NCBI GenBank assembly: GCA_030680795.1
Contig: JAUXUL010000007.1
Coordinates: forward strand, 1-64,000
From: Anaerolineales bacterium
GTDB lineage: Bacteria > Chloroflexota > Anaerolineae > Anaerolineales > Villigracilaceae
Direction of reading: 5' to 3'
DNA: 64,000 bases
Below are positions 49,369 to 58,534 of this stretch, piece after piece (position 1 is the first letter of the stretch; every line of letters starts with the position of its first letter). Under the pieces are notes generated by a model. It had not been told where the DNA came from and did not search any database. It saw nothing but the letters and a program-made list of their open reading frames with translations. A program made the position numbers and the translations under genes.

Positions 49369-51066
49369 TCAAGGGGCCCTCCAAATCTTGAAATCCTTCA
49401 AACTTGAGCCGCCTAAAAATTCGCGCACAATGGAATTGGTTGGTACAAGATTTACGTCCAATGGCAGGAACCATTCGAGGAAAGCAAGCAGCCTGCGGGC
49501 TTCGATATATTCCGGCACATTATATGGAACCTGGCGAAGCACGGGTTCTACCAACGGCTTAAGTACGGCCAGCTCATACACCAGCGCTGAGTTGAACATC
49601 ACATCCGCGTTTTCCTGGTAGGGGAAGATGTGCCGCTTCTCGCCGCGGCGCACAGATTCCCAACGCGAGATCGTCGCCTGCGCAGAATATCCGCGCTCAC
49701 GCGCATCGCGTACAATGCGGCGGATGAGGCGCGTGTCTGTGGTGGAAACTCTGTTATGGCGATCAAGGTTGAGCTGTGTCAAAGCGGAGACATAAACTCG
49801 AAAGGCTGAATCAGCCCAACGATCAGGGATGAGGCGGGGGTTCATCCCATGAATGCCTTCGAGGATGATCGGCTGTTCCTCTGTCAATTGGATATGGTCA
49901 CCCGCCTCGCTTCGACCGGTCTTGAAGTTGTAGCGTGGCAATTGGACATTTTCTCCGCAGAGAAGTTTTTCCATGTCCTGCATCAGGCGGTTGAGGTTTA
50001 AGGCAACGAGTGCTTCAAAATCTGTCTGACCGTTTTCATCGAGAGGGGTGTTTTCGCGGTCAATAAAATAGTGATCGAGTTCAAGCGGATAGGGCGAGAT
50101 GCCGCGCGCCAGCAATTGCACAGTCAGGCGGCGCGACGAAGTTGTTTTGCCGGATGATGAAGGCCCCGCAATTAAAATGATGCGCGATTTTTTTTGAATG
50201 ATCTGTTGGGCAATATCTGCAACATGTTGTTCGTGCAGCGCCTCGGAGACCAACACGATCTCATCGGCGCGGCCCGCTTCAATGGCATCGTTAAGCGCGC
50301 CGACATTGTCAATGTTGAGCGTTTTCAGCCAATTTCCATATTGCCGAAATGTTTTCAATAATTTTGGATAATCGCCCATCGGCTCAAGTTGGGTGGGCGC
50401 ATGACGGCGCGGAAATTGAGCGATGAACCCGCCGTCCGTCATTTTAAAATCGAACCATTTTAAATAGGCGGTGGACGGCACCATGTAGCCGTGCATATAA
50501 TCCATTTGACCGTTGAAGCCGTAAAGCGTAAGGTAATTCTTGCTGCGGTGTTTTAGCAGGCGCAATTTGTCTTCGTAACCGCGCTGCTTAAAATATTCGA
50601 CCGCCGCTTGAAGCGGAACTTCCTTGCGCACAAAAAGATGATCTTCCTTGATCAAGTTTTGCATGTGAGCTTTGAGGGAATCAAGTTCTGCCTGCGAGAG
50701 CGCTGCGCGGCCTGTCACTTCGCAATAAAATCCGCCTGATGAAACGGAATGATCTATTTTCAACTGTCCTTTTGGGAAGAGTTGGGCAAAGACCATTTCA
50801 AGCAAAAAGACCAGAGAGCGGCGATAGATGCGCGCGCCGTCGGCTGTATCCATGCTGACGGGCTGGCAATGGGATTCTTTTTCAATTGGAAAAGTCAGCT
50901 CGTGAATTTCGTTATTGATGATGGCGGCTACGATCGGCGCGGAGAAATCATCTTTGACTTTGGCAAGGAACTCCCCCACTTGCGTGCCGCGCGGGCCTGT
51001 GAGGGTCTTGCCGTTTGGCAAATGGACTTCGATGTTTTTATTGGGTTGGGTGATTTCGATGGACAT
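49369..51066 (-). CDS. Nucleoside (uridine) kinase with TGS and ThrRS-like domains
   Basis: The ATG at 51066 (MSIEITQPNKNIEVHLPNGK) starts a 565-residue protein. An N-terminal TGS-like domain (about 1-65) and a region resembling the ThrRS second additional domain (about 70-200) precede a uridine-kinase-like P-loop domain with IAGPSSSGKTTSSRRL. DHYFIDRENTPLDENGQTDF and PIILEGIHGMNPRL follow. This architecture is known in bacteria as a nucleoside kinase of unsettled substrate. The start overlaps the panE end by 29 bases, so the two are translated together. Confidence 0.85.
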   Translation of the reverse strand: MSIEITQPNKNIEVHLPNGKTLTGPRGTQVGEFLAKVKDDFSAPIVAAIINNEIHELTFPIEKESHCQPVSMDTADGARIYRRSLVFLLEMVFAQLFPKGQLKIDHSVSSGGFYCEVTGRAALSQAELDSLKAHMQNLIKEDHLFVRKEVPLQAAVEYFKQRGYEDKLRLLKHRSKNYLTLYGFNGQMDYMHGYMVPSTAYLKWFDFKMTDGGFIAQFPRRHAPTQLEPMGDYPKLLKTFRQYGNWLKTLNIDNVGALNDAIEAGRADEIVLVSEALHEQHVADIAQQIIQKKSRIILIAGPSSSGKTTSSRRLTVQLLARGISPYPLELDHYFIDRENTPLDENGQTDFEALVALNLNRLMQDMEKLLCGENVQLPRYNFKTGRSEAGDHIQLTEEQPIILEGIHGMNPRLIPDRWADSAFRVYVSALTQLNLDRHNRVSTTDTRLIRRIVRDARERGYSAQATISRWESVRRGEKRHIFPYQENADVMFNSALVYELAVLKPLVEPVLRQVPYNVPEYIEARRLLAFLEWFLPLDVNLVPTNSIVREFLGGSSLKDFKIWRAP

Positions 51067-52204
51067 TTGAATATAATTTTTCCAGCAATTTCTCTGGCTG
51101 GTTTGCAAATTCTTCCAGCGGGATTTCATTTTTGGTCAAAGCCATCAAGGTATCTGTCAGCAATCCATTGATGGGAGTCGGGATCCCGCGCGCCTTACCT
51201 TCGCGCAGTACCGTGCCATGTAAAAATTCAACTTCGCTTTGGCCGCGGCCTGAATACAGGTCAATATGAAAGGATGGCATTTTAGCGCCGCGTCCACTGC
51301 CTGCGGCGCGCGAGAGGAAAGGTTTGGAAAGCCAGAGAGGCAGTTTGGTGGCAAAGGCCAATGCTTTGACGGGTGTGCCGGGTAAATCAACCACTTCAAG
51401 GTTTTGCGCCTTCATCACTGCGAGACATTCTTTCAACATGTCAATTTCAAGTTTGTATAATTTCCTGTTTGCAAAAACTTGCGCGGCGGTCATATTCAAA
51501 ATTGCAGAAGTGGGATTGGCAATCAGATTGGTGAGCATCTTCGACCATTTCATGCTGTGCGCGTCGGGATACAAACGACATTTGAGAAATGCGCGATCCA
51601 ATGCGGTGACAAGTTTCTCCGAGAGCGGATGCCCCGCCGCCACGCCAACGCCGCGTAATTTTTCGAGGACAATGTCGCCGGGGGCGCGGCGGCCAATGGC
51701 GGTGGTGACTGTCCCATAAATGACCTTGTCCGCGCCCAGCGCCCGCGCAATGGACTGTTCATTTTCCACGCCATTGGAAAGGCACAGAATGGGGGGAAGT
51801 TTATCTGAATAGGGTTTCATTCCTTCCAATGCGGCGGTAGTATCGAAAGATTTCAATGCAAAGAGCGCCACGTCAAAGGGACCAAATTTCAACGCACCTT
51901 CCAGCGATGGCTCTATTACAAAAGAACGTATTTTGATCACAAACGCATCTTTTGTCCCTTCGACTCCGCTCACATTGTCCCGAGGCTCTTTCGGGAGGGC
52001 ATGCTTTCTTCTTTCGTCAATCGTGAGGTCAAGGCGCAGTCCACGCTCACGCAACTCGCTGACCATCTTCGGTTGTTCCACGAAGACAACATTATGTCCC
52101 GCGAGAGCAAGCGAGCCGCCAAAGTATGTCCCAATTGCACCTGCTCCAAAGACGAGCACATTCAAGCGATCAGATGTTTTTATATTAGCTATGGATGATT
52201 GCAA
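51038..52204 (-). CDS. panE: 2-dehydropantoate 2-reductase (PanE/ApbA) with repeat-derived insertion
   Basis: I start at the TTG at 52204 because an RBS (agaggt) sits just before it and no ATG lies near the Rossmann motif. The 388-residue product has LNVLVFGAGAIGTYFGGSLA, the substrate region LCLSNGVENEQSIARALG and the catalytic Lys in WSKMLTNLIANP. It reduces ketopantoate with NADPH, one step before PanC. An insertion, PKEPRDNVSGVEGTKD, near residue 75 is encoded by cggagtcgaagggac and a cccgaaagagcctcggg palindrome, both of dispersed-repeat type. Confidence 0.85.
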   Translation of the reverse strand: MQSSIANIKTSDRLNVLVFGAGAIGTYFGGSLALAGHNVVFVEQPKMVSELRERGLRLDLTIDERRKHALPKEPRDNVSGVEGTKDAFVIKIRSFVIEPSLEGALKFGPFDVALFALKSFDTTAALEGMKPYSDKLPPILCLSNGVENEQSIARALGADKVIYGTVTTAIGRRAPGDIVLEKLRGVGVAAGHPLSEKLVTALDRAFLKCRLYPDAHSMKWSKMLTNLIANPTSAILNMTAAQVFANRKLYKLEIDMLKECLAVMKAQNLEVVDLPGTPVKALAFATKLPLWLSKPFLSRAAGSGRGAKMPSFHIDLYSGRGQSEVEFLHGTVLREGKARGIPTPINGLLTDTLMALTKNEIPLEEFANQPEKLLEKLYSNVHRNHPTQ

Positions 52205-52324
52205 AATAACCTCTATAAAAAGGATGAAATATGAAGGATGAATAAGCCCTTCACCCAAAACACATCTTTCTACTTGACCATCTTTCAAAACCTGTCTACT
52301 TGTCTACCTGTTTACTCCTTACAC

Positions 52325-52969
52325 CTATTCCTCGTCCTGCCAGTGGAGGTGATCATTGAGTTTATCAATCGCCCAGCGGTGTTGATGCGGCGAATAGATC
52401 AACTGGGCAAAGGCGGTATTCTCAAAACGGAAGCGCGTGCCGGAGCTGTTGGCTTGCGGAGCAACTCCCAAAACGGCGTGCATGACCTGGTTCAACAAGC
52501 CGCCGTGCGAGACGATCAAATAACTGGCGGGTTCGCGTTTCAACAAGTCCTGCAAAGCCCGGCCGGCGCGCAGGAACAATTCCCAATCGCCTTCCCCGTC
52601 CAAACCGACAGGGTCGTACGGCGTTGTAAACAGTGGATGTATAAAATTCTGGCGAACTTCATGCGCGGTAAGCCCTGAAAATTCGCCGTTATCCCGCTCC
52701 AGCCACAAAGGTTCAAACTCAATTATTAGATCCAACGCAGAAGCGATGATCTCAGCCGTCTCTTTAGCGCGTGTGAGCGGACTGGCGATCAGATGGTCAA
52801 ATTTTACATTCTCCTTCTTCCAACGCTGCGCCAGGGCATAGGTCTGCGCGCGTCCCTTATCGGTCAGTGGAAATTCCGCCTGTCCCTGCCAGCGGGATTC
52901 TGCATTCCCAACCGATTCACCGTGACGCAGCAAGGTAATGTAAAAGGGTTTGGGTTTATTCTCCATCAT
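52325..52969 (-). CDS. Histidine phosphatase family protein
   Basis: This 214-residue enzyme has the phosphohistidine motif LLRHGESVGNAESRWQG, the phosphate ligand region SPLTRAKETAEII, the Glu of WLERDNGEFSG and the second His in IVSHGGLLNQVMH. The family includes phosphoglycerate mutases and diverse phosphatases; this length and lack of mutase features favour a phosphatase. Its start overlaps the end of the glycosyltransferase gene by 14 bases. Confidence 0.88.
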   Translation of the reverse strand: MMENKPKPFYITLLRHGESVGNAESRWQGQAEFPLTDKGRAQTYALAQRWKKENVKFDHLIASPLTRAKETAEIIASALDLIIEFEPLWLERDNGEFSGLTAHEVRQNFIHPLFTTPYDPVGLDGEGDWELFLRAGRALQDLLKREPASYLIVSHGGLLNQVMHAVLGVAPQANSSGTRFRFENTAFAQLIYSPHQHRWAIDKLNDHLHWQDEE

Positions 52970-53921
52970 CTGGCAGTTTCCCCTTCAATAAATAAATGGG
53001 GCGGCGTTTTACTTCCTGGAAAATATATCCGACATAAACACCGATAAAACCCAGCAGGATCATAATGATACCGCTGGCGATCAGCAAGACTCCCATCAAT
53101 GAACTCCAGCCCGCCACCACCCGCTCCGTTTGACCGGTCAGCCATAAGATCAATACATAAGCCAATTGCGCAATCGCCAGAACAAAGAAGGCCAGGCCTG
53201 AACTTAATCCAATATATAAAGGCGCAAGGGAGAAGGAAAAGACCGCATCCGAGGCCAAGCGGATCATTTTACCCGCAGAATATTTCGAGATACCTGCCAG
53301 ACGCGCCGGCTCGTGATACGGCAGAATGACGCTGTTATATCCCATCCATGAGATCATGCCGCGCAGAAAACGATGATACTCGTGCATGGAACGCAGTCCA
53401 TTCAATGCGTTGCGCGAAAGTGCGCGAAAATCCGCCGCGCCCTGCAAGACCTGTGTGCCGCTGATCTTATTGATCAGCCAGTAGAAAAAATTGGAGGTAA
53501 CTTTTTTAAATGAAAGCGAGCGGTCGTCAGGCGAAGCGAGGCGCTGGGCTTGCACAATGTCAAACCCTTGTTGGATGAGCTTGATCATTTGCGGGAGCAT
53601 CTCAGGCGGGTGTTGGCCGTCAGCGTCCATGGAAATCATCATGTCGCCGCGCGAGGCGTCCATGCCGGCTGTCAGCGCGGCCTGGTGCCCAAAGTTGCGG
53701 CTGAGTTGGAGCAAGGAAATGCGCGCGTCTTCGTCCGCTATTTTTCGGAGCGTGGCAACTGTCCCGTCGTTTGAGCCGTCGTCTACATATATGAATTTAA
53801 AGTCGTAGGGCAGCGCATCCACTACGCGGCGAATATCCGCATAGGTTTGTCCGACCACTTCGGACTCGTTATAAACGGGGATGACCAGGTCAACTTTGAG
53901 TTTTTGTTTTTTTGGAGACAT
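52956..53921 (-). CDS. Family 2 glycosyltransferase with two membrane helices (DPM/GtrB-like)
   Basis: The ATG at 53921 (MSPKKQKLKVDLVIPVYNES) starts a 321-residue protein. The GT2 domain shows VDLVIPVYNESEVVGQTYAD, YVDDGSNDGT, GMDASRGDMMISMDADGQHP (DXD-like) and the acceptor region AADFRALSRNALN. Two C-terminal membrane helices follow, as in bactoprenol glucosyltransferases (GtrB) and dolichol-phosphate mannose synthase homologues. It likely loads a sugar onto a lipid carrier. It is coupled to the phosphatase gene downstream. Confidence 0.9.
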   Translation of the reverse strand: MSPKKQKLKVDLVIPVYNESEVVGQTYADIRRVVDALPYDFKFIYVDDGSNDGTVATLRKIADEDARISLLQLSRNFGHQAALTAGMDASRGDMMISMDADGQHPPEMLPQMIKLIQQGFDIVQAQRLASPDDRSLSFKKVTSNFFYWLINKISGTQVLQGAADFRALSRNALNGLRSMHEYHRFLRGMISWMGYNSVILPYHEPARLAGISKYSAGKMIRLASDAVFSFSLAPLYIGLSSGLAFFVLAIAQLAYVLILWLTGQTERVVAGWSSLMGVLLIASGIIMILLGFIGVYVGYIFQEVKRRPIYLLKGKLPDDGE

Positions 53922-53943
53922 CGGGAGGATTTTACCACGCGCC

Positions 53944-55659
53944 TCACAAGCGTACCGCGTGCCTGTCTGCCAATAGACGGAGTGTGCGCTCCACCTCGGC
54001 AGTTTTCTGCTCAACGCTCCAGCCAAGCGCCGCTCCCATTGCATTAGCGATCTCTTCAACGCGATCCTTCGTCAACCGCCCCAGCATGGCCAGCATGGTG
54101 CGACGCAAAAGGATGTCGTCGACATGAAGCGCCTTCTCGCTTTGAGCAAGGAAGGCGATCTCGCGGCGCGTAAATTCAGGCAGGGTTTTGAGTTGCGCAT
54201 CCCCCTTCGGGGACGATGCGGTGGCGGGCTTGATAAAAGTTGCAACTGTCTCAGTGCGCGAACCGTAACGATCATACAAAGTTTGCAGGCGTTCCTTGCT
54301 TAATCCCGTCCGCGTGGCAAGTTTGTCAATTTGACGATTTTGTTCATTCGCATCGGTTGAATAACCGCGCCCGCCGCCAATCGGAAGGTCGCGCGTGCTT
54401 TTCCGGCGGGTCTTTCCAAGGTAAGACAAAGCCTTATCCGTCACCTGCTCTGCAAAAGCGCGGAAGGAAGTCCACTTGCCGCCCACAAGTGAATAGACGA
54501 GAAAATTTAAATTCGTCCCATCACCGCTGAGCACTTCAATATGATGGTCACGGCTGGACTGACCTGTGGTCTTTGCCTCACTATTAGCGAGCGGACGCAC
54601 ACCTGTAAAACGAAAGACAATATGTTCACGAGTCACTTTGATGGAGGGGAACACACGCGAGATCATCTCAATAAAATAATCAATTTCTTCATCGGTACAG
54701 CGCGCCTGATCGGGATGGTCAATTTTGATGTCGGATGTGCCCACCAGAACACGGTCATGCAACGGGAAGATAAGCACGATACGCCCATCCTTATTTTCGA
54801 AGAAAAATTCATGATTGCCGATGGCGGCGCGTAATTCGGGATGATCCAGAACAAGGTGCGAGCCTTTTGTGCCGCCAATGTATCGCGTGGACAAGCCAAG
54901 ATTGTGATTAGCAAAGTCTATCCATGGACCTGCCGCATTAATCACCAGCTTCGGGCGGACCTTATAGGTTTCATCGCTCAACTCATCGCGCAGGACGATC
55001 GTATCCTTTTCGCCGCTGACCATGCTGAGATAATTCAAGGCGCGCGCATTGGGGTTGTCGGCCTCTGCATCCAAAAGAATTTCAAGCGCAAGCCGTTCAG
55101 GGTTCGAGATCAAGCCATCGTAATATGTGGCGGTGTTGACGATCTCAGGATTCAAGCGAGTCCAACGATTCAGCGATTCGGCGCGTGAAAAAAATTGATG
55201 ACGCGGCACCGTGCGAGTCGCGGAGCGGCCGGTGTAGGCATCGTACATCAGCAGACCAAGTTTAATAATCAACGAACCGCGCTCGGAGGGTTTATCCAGC
55301 CAGCCTAAAAACTTAAGCGGCGCATTGAGCATGCCGGAAAAATAGGTAAAGATAGGAATCGTTGTGGCAAGCGGCTTGACAATATGCGCCGCATTCTGGA
55401 TCATGCGGTTGCGTTCGCGCACCGCCTCGCGCACCAGACGAAACTCACCGTTCTCCAAATAGCGAATCCCGCCATGCGCCATGTGAGAGGAGGCCGCGCT
55501 CGCGCCCGAACAAAAATCTGCGCGGTCCACCAGAAGCACATCCACGCCATTCAGCGCCAGGTCGCGAAATGTGCCAATGCCGTTGATCCCCGCGCCAACG
55601 ATCAGCACGGAGATTTCGGGGTTTTCTTTAAGCGATGAAAGAATTTCTTTTCGATTCAT
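53944..55659 (-). CDS. glpD: Glycerol-3-phosphate dehydrogenase, FAD-dependent
   Basis: This 571-residue enzyme (start MNRKEILSSLKENPEI) has the FAD motif VLIVGAGINGIGTFRDLALN, then DFCSGASAASSHMAHGGIRY and the conserved FTGVRPLANSEAK, with a C-terminal helical domain. It passes electrons from glycerol 3-phosphate to quinone. It follows glpK by 4 bases, forming a glycerol-use operon. Near its C-terminal domain cccccttcgggg (54201-54212) encodes SPKGD in frame, matching the small palindromes found in several genes of this window. Confidence 0.93.
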   Translation of the reverse strand: MNRKEILSSLKENPEISVLIVGAGINGIGTFRDLALNGVDVLLVDRADFCSGASAASSHMAHGGIRYLENGEFRLVREAVRERNRMIQNAAHIVKPLATTIPIFTYFSGMLNAPLKFLGWLDKPSERGSLIIKLGLLMYDAYTGRSATRTVPRHQFFSRAESLNRWTRLNPEIVNTATYYDGLISNPERLALEILLDAEADNPNARALNYLSMVSGEKDTIVLRDELSDETYKVRPKLVINAAGPWIDFANHNLGLSTRYIGGTKGSHLVLDHPELRAAIGNHEFFFENKDGRIVLIFPLHDRVLVGTSDIKIDHPDQARCTDEEIDYFIEMISRVFPSIKVTREHIVFRFTGVRPLANSEAKTTGQSSRDHHIEVLSGDGTNLNFLVYSLVGGKWTSFRAFAEQVTDKALSYLGKTRRKSTRDLPIGGGRGYSTDANEQNRQIDKLATRTGLSKERLQTLYDRYGSRTETVATFIKPATASSPKGDAQLKTLPEFTRREIAFLAQSEKALHVDDILLRRTMLAMLGRLTKDRVEEIANAMGAALGWSVEQKTAEVERTLRLLADRHAVRL

Positions 55660-55663
55660 AGAT

Positions 55664-57259
55664 TTATTCAACCCAATCAAATGTGCGCGTGACCGCCTTC
55701 TTCCAGCCCGCATAAAGTGACTTGCGAATCTGCGTGTTCATTTTCGGAGTCCATACCTTGTCACGTCCCCAATTGGCTTTTAACTCCTCGGTGTTTTTCC
55801 AAAAACCGACCGCCAGCCCGGCCGCGTAGGCCGCGCCCAAAGCTGTGGTTTCCGCCACTTTTGTGCGCACCACAGGCACGTTCAAAATATCAGCTTGAAA
55901 CTGCATCAGGTACTCATTGAAGACCATGCCGCCGTCCACCTTCAATGCGCGGAGTTTTACACCTGAATCCTTTTCCATGGCATCCAACACCTCGCGCGTT
56001 TGATAGGCAGTCGCATCCAGCGCGGCCCTGGCAATGTGACCCTTATTGACATAACGCGTCAGACCCACGATCACACCGCGTGCATCGGACTTCCAATAAG
56101 GCGCAAATAGACCAGAAAAGGCCGGGACAAAATATATCCCGCCATGATCTTCAACAGACTTCGCCAACGCCTCCACCTCTGCCGATGACTGGATCAGTCC
56201 CAAATTATCTCTCAGCCACTGGATCAACGCACCTGTGATGGCAATCGACCCTTCCAGCGCATAGACCGCTTTTTGATTCCCGAGCTTGTATCCCAAGGTT
56301 GTCAGCAGACCCGCCTTGCTATGCACAGGCTTCTCACCCGTATTCATCAACATAAAACAACCCGTGCCATAGGTATTCTTCGCTTCACCCGCCTTGAAAC
56401 AGGTCTGACCAAAGAGTGCGGCTTGCTGGTCGCCTAGATCGCCTGAGACGGGAATGCCTTTCAACGGATCTGGTCTCGATACGGCAGCGGTGGTCGAGTA
56501 GCGTTTTTCGCGTATCGAGACCCCGCCGCCTACTCGAACAACAGCTTCACTTGGCAAGACATAACCATAAATCTCCGAAGATGACTTTATCCTCGGCAGC
56601 ATCTTGCGCGGAATTCCCATCACCTTCAAAATCTCCTTATCCCAATCCAAAGTCTTGAGATTCATCAACAGCGTGCGCGAGGCATTGGTTACATCGGTGA
56701 CATGTTCGCCAGTTAAGTTCCAAATCAACCATGTATCTATATTGCCGAACAATAACTCTCCTTTTTTGGCTTTATCCTTTGCGCCTTTTATATGATCCAA
56801 AATCCATTTGATCTTGGGACCAGAAAAATAAGTAGCGAGGGGTAACCCCGTTTTTTTACGGAAGCGATCCTGCCCACCTGATTTGGCAAACTTCGCAATC
56901 ATCGCATCTGTCCGCGTATCCTGCCAGACGATGGCGTTAAAAACAGGCTTGCCCGTATTTTTATCCCACACAACCGTTGTCTCACGCTGGTTGGTCACAC
57001 CGAGTGCCGCGATCTGGTCACTGCTCACTGATAACTGCAAAGCCCCCGAAGGGGGATCACTCGCCTTTTGCAACGCCCCATCAATCACTGCCTTCGTATT
57101 CTCCCAAATCTCAAGCGCATCATGCTCGACCCAGCCCGGTTTGGGATAAATTTGTTGATGTTCTTTTTGGTCAACAGCAATTACATTCCCACTGTGATCA
57201 AAAATTATGAAACGCGTACTGGTCGTACCCTGGTCAATTGCGGCAACATATTGTTTCAT
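55664..57259 (-). CDS. glpK: Glycerol kinase with two repeat-derived insertions
   Basis: The ATG at 57259 ([23 protein letters not shown] taggag) starts a 531-residue enzyme; most GlpK are about 500. It has [45 protein letters not shown] and [17 protein letters not shown]. Two additions are visible. Near residue 75 [12 protein letters not shown] is encoded around cccccgaaggggg (57043-57055). About 30 residues between YGYVLPSE and [12 protein letters not shown] are encoded by a palindromic element at 56474-56540. Both keep the frame, so the enzyme may remain active. It phosphorylates glycerol for GlpD. Confidence 0.93.
   Translation of the reverse strand: MKQYVAAIDQGTTSTRFIIFDHSGNVIAVDQKEHQQIYPKPGWVEHDALEIWENTKAVIDGALQKASDPPSGALQLSVSSDQIAALGVTNQRETTVVWDKNTGKPVFNAIVWQDTRTDAMIAKFAKSGGQDRFRKKTGLPLATYFSGPKIKWILDHIKGAKDKAKKGELLFGNIDTWLIWNLTGEHVTDVTNASRTLLMNLKTLDWDKEILKVMGIPRKMLPRIKSSSEIYGYVLPSEAVVRVGGGVSIREKRYSTTAAVSRPDPLKGIPVSGDLGDQQAALFGQTCFKAGEAKNTYGTGCFMLMNTGEKPVHSKAGLLTTLGYKLGNQKAVYALEGSIAITGALIQWLRDNLGLIQSSAEVEALAKSVEDHGGIYFVPAFSGLFAPYWKSDARGVIVGLTRYVNKGHIARAALDATAYQTREVLDAMEKDSGVKLRALKVDGGMVFNEYLMQFQADILNVPVVRTKVAETTALGAAYAAGLAVGFWKNTEELKANWGRDKVWTPKMNTQIRKSLYAGWKKAVTRTFDWVE
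56474..56540. repeat. REP-like palindromic element inserted in frame in glpK
   Basis: Perfect outer arms ggtctcgatacg and cgtatcgagacc (56474-56485, 56513-56524) interleave with cgagtag and ctactcg (56497-56503, 56532-56538). Its parts match the intergenic copy at 37484-37523. It contributes about 30 codons to glpK without a stop. Confidence 0.85.
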
Positions 57260-57353
57260 TTCCAATCTCCTATACCAAATTACAGGTCAATTGTATGATA
57301 AAAGCACATTTGTGTGGAGTGGATTTAATGTTATAAAGTATACAGAGGCACAT

Positions 57354-58433
57354 ATGAATCAATCATCTGATCAAACTACCAAACAACTCTCCACTCTGGA
57401 TCGCTATCTCACGCTCTGGATTTTCCTCGCGATGGCAGTCGGTGTGGGAATCGGATTTCTCTTTCCCAAAGGTGTCGCTGATTTCAATACCGCGGTATCT
57501 GTTGGCACAACCAACATCCCGATTGCAATTGGCTTGATCCTGATGATGTTTCCGCCGCTGGCGAAAGTGCATTATGACGAATTAGGCGATGTGTTCCGCA
57601 ATTGGAAAATTCTCGGGCTCTCGCTCGTGCAAAACTGGGTGATTGGTCCCATTTTGATGTTTGTTCTCGCCATAATCTTTTTGCGCGGCTACCCCGAGTA
57701 TATGACGGGACTGATTCTCATCGGTCTGGCTCGTTGTATTGCGATGGTCATCGTCTGGAACGAACTGGCAAAAGGCGATAGTGAATACGCCGCTGGGCTG
57801 GTGGCTTTCAACAGCATTTTTCAGGTTTTGTTTTACAGCGTGTATGCGTATGTGTTCATTACCGTTCTGCCAACTTGGTTTGGGTTGACGGCCAACATCG
57901 TAGACATCACCATTGGCGAGATCGCGAAGAGTGTATTCATTTATCTTGGCATTCCATTCATTGCGGGATTCCTAACTCGTTTTTTCCTCGTCCGCGCGCG
58001 TGGCAAGGATTGGTATCACAAAGTCTTTGTGCCAAAGATCAGCCCGCTGACATTGACCGCATTACTCTTCACCATCATCGTTATGTTCAGCCTGAAAGGC
58101 GACTTGATCGTACAGTTGCCATTGGATGTCATCCGCATAGCCATTCCCCTGCTGATTTATTTTGTGGTGATGTTCCTCGTCAGTTTTTTTATGGGCAAAG
58201 CCATCGGCGCGGATTATTCCAAGACCACCACGCTTGCATTCACTGCCGCCAGCAACAACTTTGAACTTGCAATTGCGGTTGCAGTGGCTGTGTTTGGCAT
58301 TAATTCGGGTGCGGCATTTGCGGCAGTGATCGGCCCATTGATCGAAGTCCCCGTAATGATCGGCCTGGTTAACGTGGCGTTCTTCTTCCAGAAAAAATAT
58401 TTTAGCGGCGCAGGAAGTTTGTCCCCCAGATGA
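57354..58433 (+). CDS. arsB: Arsenite efflux transporter, ACR3 family
   Basis: The ATG at 57354 ([16 protein letters not shown] cagagg) starts a 359-residue protein with ten membrane helices. The ACR3 signature [20 protein letters not shown] contains the essential Cys. Also typical are [17 protein letters not shown] and [18 protein letters not shown]. It exports arsenite using the proton gradient. No arsR or arsC is adjacent, which is unusual for an ars locus. A TATAAA about 20 bases upstream may be the -10. The gene is divergent from glpK. Confidence 0.92.
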   Translation: MNQSSDQTTKQLSTLDRYLTLWIFLAMAVGVGIGFLFPKGVADFNTAVSVGTTNIPIAIGLILMMFPPLAKVHYDELGDVFRNWKILGLSLVQNWVIGPILMFVLAIIFLRGYPEYMTGLILIGLARCIAMVIVWNELAKGDSEYAAGLVAFNSIFQVLFYSVYAYVFITVLPTWFGLTANIVDITIGEIAKSVFIYLGIPFIAGFLTRFFLVRARGKDWYHKVFVPKISPLTLTALLFTIIVMFSLKGDLIVQLPLDVIRIAIPLLIYFVVMFLVSFFMGKAIGADYSKTTTLAFTAASNNFELAIAVAVAVFGINSGAAFAAVIGPLIEVPVMIGLVNVAFFFQKKYFSGAGSLSPR

Positions 58434-58497
58434 GCAGTTGGTGAAGCAGAGCAAACTCAGTAAAAATCGACTTTCTTGAACAGATGAATCCAACAAA

Positions 58498-58530
58498 AAT
58501 AAAACGGCGATTGAAACCAATCGTCGTTTC
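58498..58530. terminator. Terminator between acr3 and prfC (convergent)
   Basis: Arms aaacggcgattg and caatcgtcgttt pair with one G-U around aaac, with A/T runs on both sides. It can serve both converging genes. Confidence 0.75.
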
Positions 58531-58534
58531 GTTT

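Noticed and set aside
55664-57259. Frameshift or pseudogene status of glpK because of its extra sequence
   Set aside because: The insertions keep the frame, and all catalytic motifs before and after are intact.
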